DNA of 8,476 bases, taken from Treponema sp. Lineage in GTDB: Bacteria; Spirochaetota; Spirochaetia; Treponematales; Breznakiellaceae. This document shows positions 5,716 through 8,476 of this stretch, piece after piece; position 1 is the stretch's first letter, and every line of letters begins with the position of its first letter. The translations under genes were made by a program, and so were the position numbers. The DNA lies in NCBI GenBank assembly GCA_031257695.1, contig JAIROB010000237.1:1-8476 (forward strand), read 5' to 3'. Below the pieces are notes generated by a model. The model was not told the origin of the DNA and did not search any database. It was given only the letters and a program-made list of their open reading frames with translations.

Positions 5716-5744
5716 AAAAACCGCCGGTCTAACCGGCGGTTTTT
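5716..5744 (+). terminator. Rho-independent terminator of the URO-D-family gene
   Basis: A perfect 13-bp stem, AAAAACCGCCGGT (5716-5728) with ACCGGCGGTTTTT (5732-5744), has a CTA loop, a GC-rich core and a terminal T run, 9 nt after the stop codon. The A-tract on the other side could make it work in both directions, though no minus-strand gene ends here. Confidence 0.93.
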
Positions 5745-5774
5745 GGCCTTTTATATCATTGGGGTTTTCTAAAT

Positions 5775-5848
5775 GGCAAAAACCGGTCCATTGCAATTCT
5801 TTATATACATAAGGTCAAATGGTTTTTCGCCGAATGCATGACCGGTTT
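5775..5848. other. Inverted-repeat spacer upstream of repeat copy 2
   Basis: This AT-rich spacer, lying between the terminator and repeat copy 2, has no gene. It contains AAACCGGTC (5780-5788) and its exact complement GACCGGTTT (5840-5848), the latter ending one base before the repeat. A competing pairing is GGCAAAAACC (5775-5784) with GGTTTTTCGCC (5821-5831, one bulged base). The two cannot form together. Confidence 0.45.
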
Positions 5849-5849
5849 C

Positions 5850-5995
5850 CTAGCAGTTTGTTGCGCTTCGCGTATAAATCGTATAAAAATTCACGAAAGT
5901 GAATTTTTATACCGCTCAAACTGCATAAGGATGCCGGATAATCGGGATTTTTTGCATAAATATGCAAAAAATCCACAAGCGCTGCAGGCTCCTAG
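5850..5995 (+). repeat. Small structured repeat, copy 2, in front of hydF
   Basis: This is a 146-bp near-identical direct copy of 1-147. The differences are a C-to-T in the small hairpin (still pairing as G-T), a C-to-T at the position equivalent to 83, an A-to-G at 136, and six rather than seven T in the AT-rich stem. That stem is therefore perfect here (5945-5957/5962-5974). The 14-bp GAAA-loop stem (5881-5894/5899-5912) is unchanged. TCCTAG is present at both edges (5848-5853 and 5990-5995). The unit ends 33 bp before the hydF ATG, so any native hydF promoter must lie upstream of it, inside it, or have been lost. Confidence 0.88.
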
Positions 5996-6028
5996 ACATG
6001 GCCTTGCGCTTTGTCCCATAATAGGGGC

Positions 6029-7255
6029 ATGGGACTGAATGAAACGCCCCTGGCCAACCGGGTCCACATCGGGTTTTTCGGACGGCGGAACGCGGGGAAA
6101 TCGAGCCTCCTCAACGCCCTTACGGGGCAGGAAATCGCCATTGTTTCGGAGACCAGGGGGACCACCACCGATCCGGTCTACAAAGCTATGGAACTGCTCC
6201 CCCTGGGGCCGGTGGTGATCATCGACACCCCGGGGATAGACGATACGGGGGCCCTGGGGGAACAGCGGGTCCGCCGGGCTAAGCAGGTGTTGAACAAGAC
6301 CGACGCGGCGGTTCTGGTGGTGGACGGGGAGACCGGCAAAGACGCGGCGGATGAGGAACTGATCCGCCTGTTCCGGGCCAAGGAGATTCCCTTTATCGCG
6401 GCTTACAACAAAAGCGACCTGACGCCGGAGGCCGGGAAGGCGGCGGCTTCGGCGGACGCGGGGGAAAACGCCATTGCGGTGAGCGCGAAAACCGGGGAGG
6501 GGATAGAAGCCCTGAAAGAACGGATCGCCCTGCTGGCCCGGAGCGAGGAGCCCAAACTGCGGATCGTGGCGGATCTGATCGGCGGCGGGGACTTTGTGGC
6601 GCTGGTAACGCCCATCGACAAGGCGGCGCCCAAGGGCCGGCTGATCCTCCCCCAGCAGCAGACCATCCGGGACATTCTGGAAGCCGACGCGGCGGCTATC
6701 GTGGTCAAGGAATTTGAGCTCCGGGAAACCCTGGAACATCTGGGGAAAAAACCGGCCCTGGTAATCACCGACAGCCAGGTCTTCGCCAAGGTTTCCGCGG
6801 ACACGCCGCCGGATATTCCCCTGACCAGCTTTTCCATCCTCTTTGCCCGGTACAAGGGCTTCCTGGCCCAGGCGGTCCGGGGGGTGGCGGCGCTGGATCG
6901 CCTGGAAGACGGAGACCGGCTGCTGATCTCCGAAGGCTGCACCCACCACCGCCAGTGCGACGACATAGGCCGGGTCAAGCTCCCCCGGTGGATCAAACAG
7001 CACACCGCCAAACAGCTTGAGTTTGCCTTCACGTCCGGCGGGGAGTTCCCGGAGGATCTTTCCCCCTACCGGCTGGTGGTTCATTGCGGGGGCTGTATGC
7101 TCAACGAGCGGGAGATGAGGTATCGCCAGGGCTGCGCGGCGGATCAGGGCGTCCCCATGACCAACTACGGCATTTTGATCGCCCATATTCAGGGAATCCT
7201 GAGACGGAGTATCGCCATGTTCCCCCATCTGGTCGCGGACATTGACGGGGGGTAA
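6029..7255 (+). CDS. hydF: [FeFe]-hydrogenase H-cluster maturation GTPase HydF
   Basis: The 408-aa protein matches HydF over its full normal length. HydF is the scaffold that receives the diiron precursor made by HydG/HydE and delivers it to apo-hydrogenase. The N-terminal GTPase domain has P-loop GRRNAGKS (18-25), TTT (45-47), DTPG (66-69), NKSD (127-130) and SAK (152-154). A middle dimerisation domain follows. The C-terminal cluster domain has C304-T-H306 and, 46 residues later, HCGGC with Cys353 and Cys356: the CxH...HCxxC signature for the [4Fe-4S] cluster. I start at the ATG at 6029. An in-frame TTG at 6011 would add six residues and has no ribosome binding site. Even the ATG has only AGGGG 1 nt upstream (6023-6027), an unusually tight spacing. 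aspA follows after 22 bp. Confidence 0.96.
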   Translation: MGLNETPLANRVHIGFFGRRNAGKSSLLNALTGQEIAIVSETRGTTTDPVYKAMELLPLGPVVIIDTPGIDDTGALGEQRVRRAKQVLNKTDAAVLVVDGETGKDAADEELIRLFRAKEIPFIAAYNKSDLTPEAGKAAASADAGENAIAVSAKTGEGIEALKERIALLARSEEPKLRIVADLIGGGDFVALVTPIDKAAPKGRLILPQQQTIRDILEADAAAIVVKEFELRETLEHLGKKPALVITDSQVFAKVSADTPPDIPLTSFSILFARYKGFLAQAVRGVAALDRLEDGDRLLISEGCTHHRQCDDIGRVKLPRWIKQHTAKQLEFAFTSGGEFPEDLSPYRLVVHCGGCMLNEREMRYRQGCAADQGVPMTNYGILIAHIQGILRRSIAMFPHLVADIDGG

Positions 7256-7277
7256 ACGCCCCGGATAAGGAAAGGCT

Positions 7278-8476
7278 ATGCGGATTGAGAAAGACAGCCT
7301 GGGGGAACTGGAACTGCCCGACAACTGCCTCCACGGTATCCAGAGCGAACGGGCCCGGCGCAGCTTTGCCCTGGGCTATAAAAAAACCGCGCTCCCCCTG
7401 ATCTATGCCATGGCACAGGTCAAAAAAGCGGCGGCCCGGAGCTGGTTGAAGACCGGGGCCAAAGCCGCGGGGGGGCGGGAAGGGGTGTTTGAGGCCATTA
7501 TTGCGGCCTGCGACCGGGTTCTGGCCGGAGAGGCCGACGGCGCCTTTGTTACCGACGCCCTGCAGGGCGGGGCCGGCACGTCGGCCCACATGAACGTCAA
7601 CGAGGTGATAGCCAACCTGGCCCTGGGGCTCCTGGGGGAAAAGCCCGGCGCCTACCATGCCGTTCATCCCCTGGACGATGTAAACCGGGGTCAGTCCACC
7701 AACGACGTGTATCCCACGGCGCTGCGGATCGCCGCGGTCGGCCTGCTGCGGGAATTGAGCGATCACTGCGCCAAACTCCAGGAGGCTTTGCAGAAAAAGG
7801 AAAACGCCTTTGAGGACCTGCCCAAGTTGGGCCGCACCGAGTTGATGGACGCTGTGCCGGTGACGCTGGGGAACGAATTCGCCGCCTACGCCCAGGCCGT
7901 AGCCCGGGACCGCTGGAGGCTCTACAAGGCGGAGGAGCGGCTGCGGCAGGTGAACATCGGCGGCGCGGCGGTGGGCCTCCATGCAGCGGACCCGGCGGTC
8001 CGGCGGTACCGCTACGCCGTGATTGAAGAACTGCGGGAAATTACCGGCCTGGGCCTGGCCGCCGCGGAGTACCCCATGGACATCACCCAGAACAACGACG
8101 TTTTCGTAGAGGTCTCCGGCCTCCTCAAAGCCCTGGCGGTGAACCTCTCCAAAATCGCCGGGGACCTCCGGCTCATGAACTCAGGCCCCCGGGGCGGCCT
8201 CGGCGAAATTACCCTGGCCCCCCTGCAGGCGGGCAGCACCATCATGCCCGGCAAGGTAAACCCCGTGATTCCCGAAATGCTTATCCAGGTTTCTATTAAG
8301 GTTATGGCCAACGATTACGCCCTGAGCATGGCGGCCTCCCGGGGCGAGTTTGAACTCAACGCCTTTTCCCCCCTTATCGCCGATTGTCTTTTGGAAAGCC
8401 TCTCCCTCCTCTGCCGGGCCCTCCCCATATTCCGGGAAACCTGTGTCGAATCCCTCCGGGCAAACCGGGAACGCTG
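7278..8476 (+). CDS. aspA: Aspartate ammonia-lyase, 3' end outside the window
   Basis: The first 399 codons of a protein usually about 460-470 aa long are present. The fold is the aspartase/fumarase superfamily: GGAGTSAHMN near residues 97-106, HPLDDVNRGQSTNDVYPT near 132-148, and the signature loop GSTIMPGKVNP at 319-329. That loop carries the catalytic serine; the usual second serine of GSS is Thr here. The start MRIEKDSLGELELP and the hydF context favour aspartase over fumarase, but sequence alone does not settle it. Aspartase converts L-aspartate to fumarate and ammonia in the cytoplasm. The ATG has a good AAGGAAAGG ribosome binding site (7268-7275) and follows the hydF stop by 22 bp, indicating co-transcription. 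aspA genes recur in hydE/F/G maturation clusters of anaerobes. The gene is cut by the window edge, not broken. Confidence 0.88.
   Translation, partial: MRIEKDSLGELELPDNCLHGIQSERARRSFALGYKKTALPLIYAMAQVKKAAARSWLKTGAKAAGGREGVFEAIIAACDRVLAGEADGAFVTDALQGGAGTSAHMNVNEVIANLALGLLGEKPGAYHAVHPLDDVNRGQSTNDVYPTALRIAAVGLLRELSDHCAKLQEALQKKENAFEDLPKLGRTELMDAVPVTLGNEFAAYAQAVARDRWRLYKAEERLRQVNIGGAAVGLHAADPAVRRYRYAVIEELREITGLGLAAAEYPMDITQNNDVFVEVSGLLKALAVNLSKIAGDLRLMNSGPRGGLGEITLAPLQAGSTIMPGKVNPVIPEMLIQVSIKVMANDYALSMAASRGEFELNAFSPLIADCLLESLSLLCRALPIFRETCVESLRANRER

Noticed and set aside
1..5995. CRISPR array from the repeated unit
   Set aside because: There are only two copies 5.7 kb apart, far longer than CRISPR repeats, with genes between them.
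5891..7324. 477-codon minus-strand open frame longer than hydF
   Set aside because: It is the antisense shadow of hydF in GC-rich DNA and of the repeat. HydF on the plus strand has all GTPase and cluster motifs.

Overview
The window looks like a spirochaete chromosome, most likely a Treponema of the anaerobic, H2-metabolising insect-gut type. The basis is an [FeFe]-hydrogenase maturation GTPase (hydF) followed by an aspartase gene, an RsbV/RsbW-like switch pair, a lipoprotein plus LysM envelope pair typical of treponemes, and intergenic spaces rich in small structured repeats. The genus is inferred from gene content, not from a marker gene. Nothing here is a complete autonomous mobile element, and I see no CRISPR array, rRNA or true tRNA.

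Layout. (1) 1-1100: a small repeat (copy 1), then a minus-strand two-gene operon, STAS-domain antagonist (723-1061) followed by an HATPase_c anti-sigma/kinase-like protein (144-704). It is driven by a near-consensus promoter so close to the ATG that the mRNA may be leaderless. (2) 1101-2019: about 0.9 kb without a credible gene. It holds a 574-bp GC-rich foldback block (1109-1682) built from two related foldback units around a central hairpin, a plus-strand promoter (1760-1788), and a 106-bp cloverleaf-like inverted-repeat element (1904-2009) abutting the ribosome binding site of the next gene. (3) 2020-3932: a lipoprotein and a secreted LysM protein, translationally coupled by a 4-bp overlap. 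(4) 3925-4479, minus strand: a Nudix hydrolase converging on the LysM gene. (5) 4480-4678: GC-rich hairpins, then a good promoter. (6) 4679-5707: a URO-D/methyltransferase-superfamily protein with its own promoter and strong terminator. (7) 5745-5995: an inverted-repeat spacer and copy 2 of the small repeat. (8) 6029-8476: hydF and the 5' part of an aspA-like gene, an apparent operon that runs off the window.

How the parts work together. The STAS/HATPase pair would form a partner-switching regulator. The lipoprotein and LysM protein are probably periplasmic or envelope partners. HydF carries or assembles the 2Fe precursor of the hydrogenase H-cluster, and the adjacent aspartase could provide ammonia and fumarate.

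The least ordinary content is intergenic. Three kinds of small, inverted-repeat, hairpin-dense elements sit directly at gene boundaries. One copy supplies the stop codon of the HATPase gene, one sits just before hydF, and one abuts a Shine-Dalgarno sequence. They look like MITE-type non-autonomous elements that have become part of local gene expression signals.
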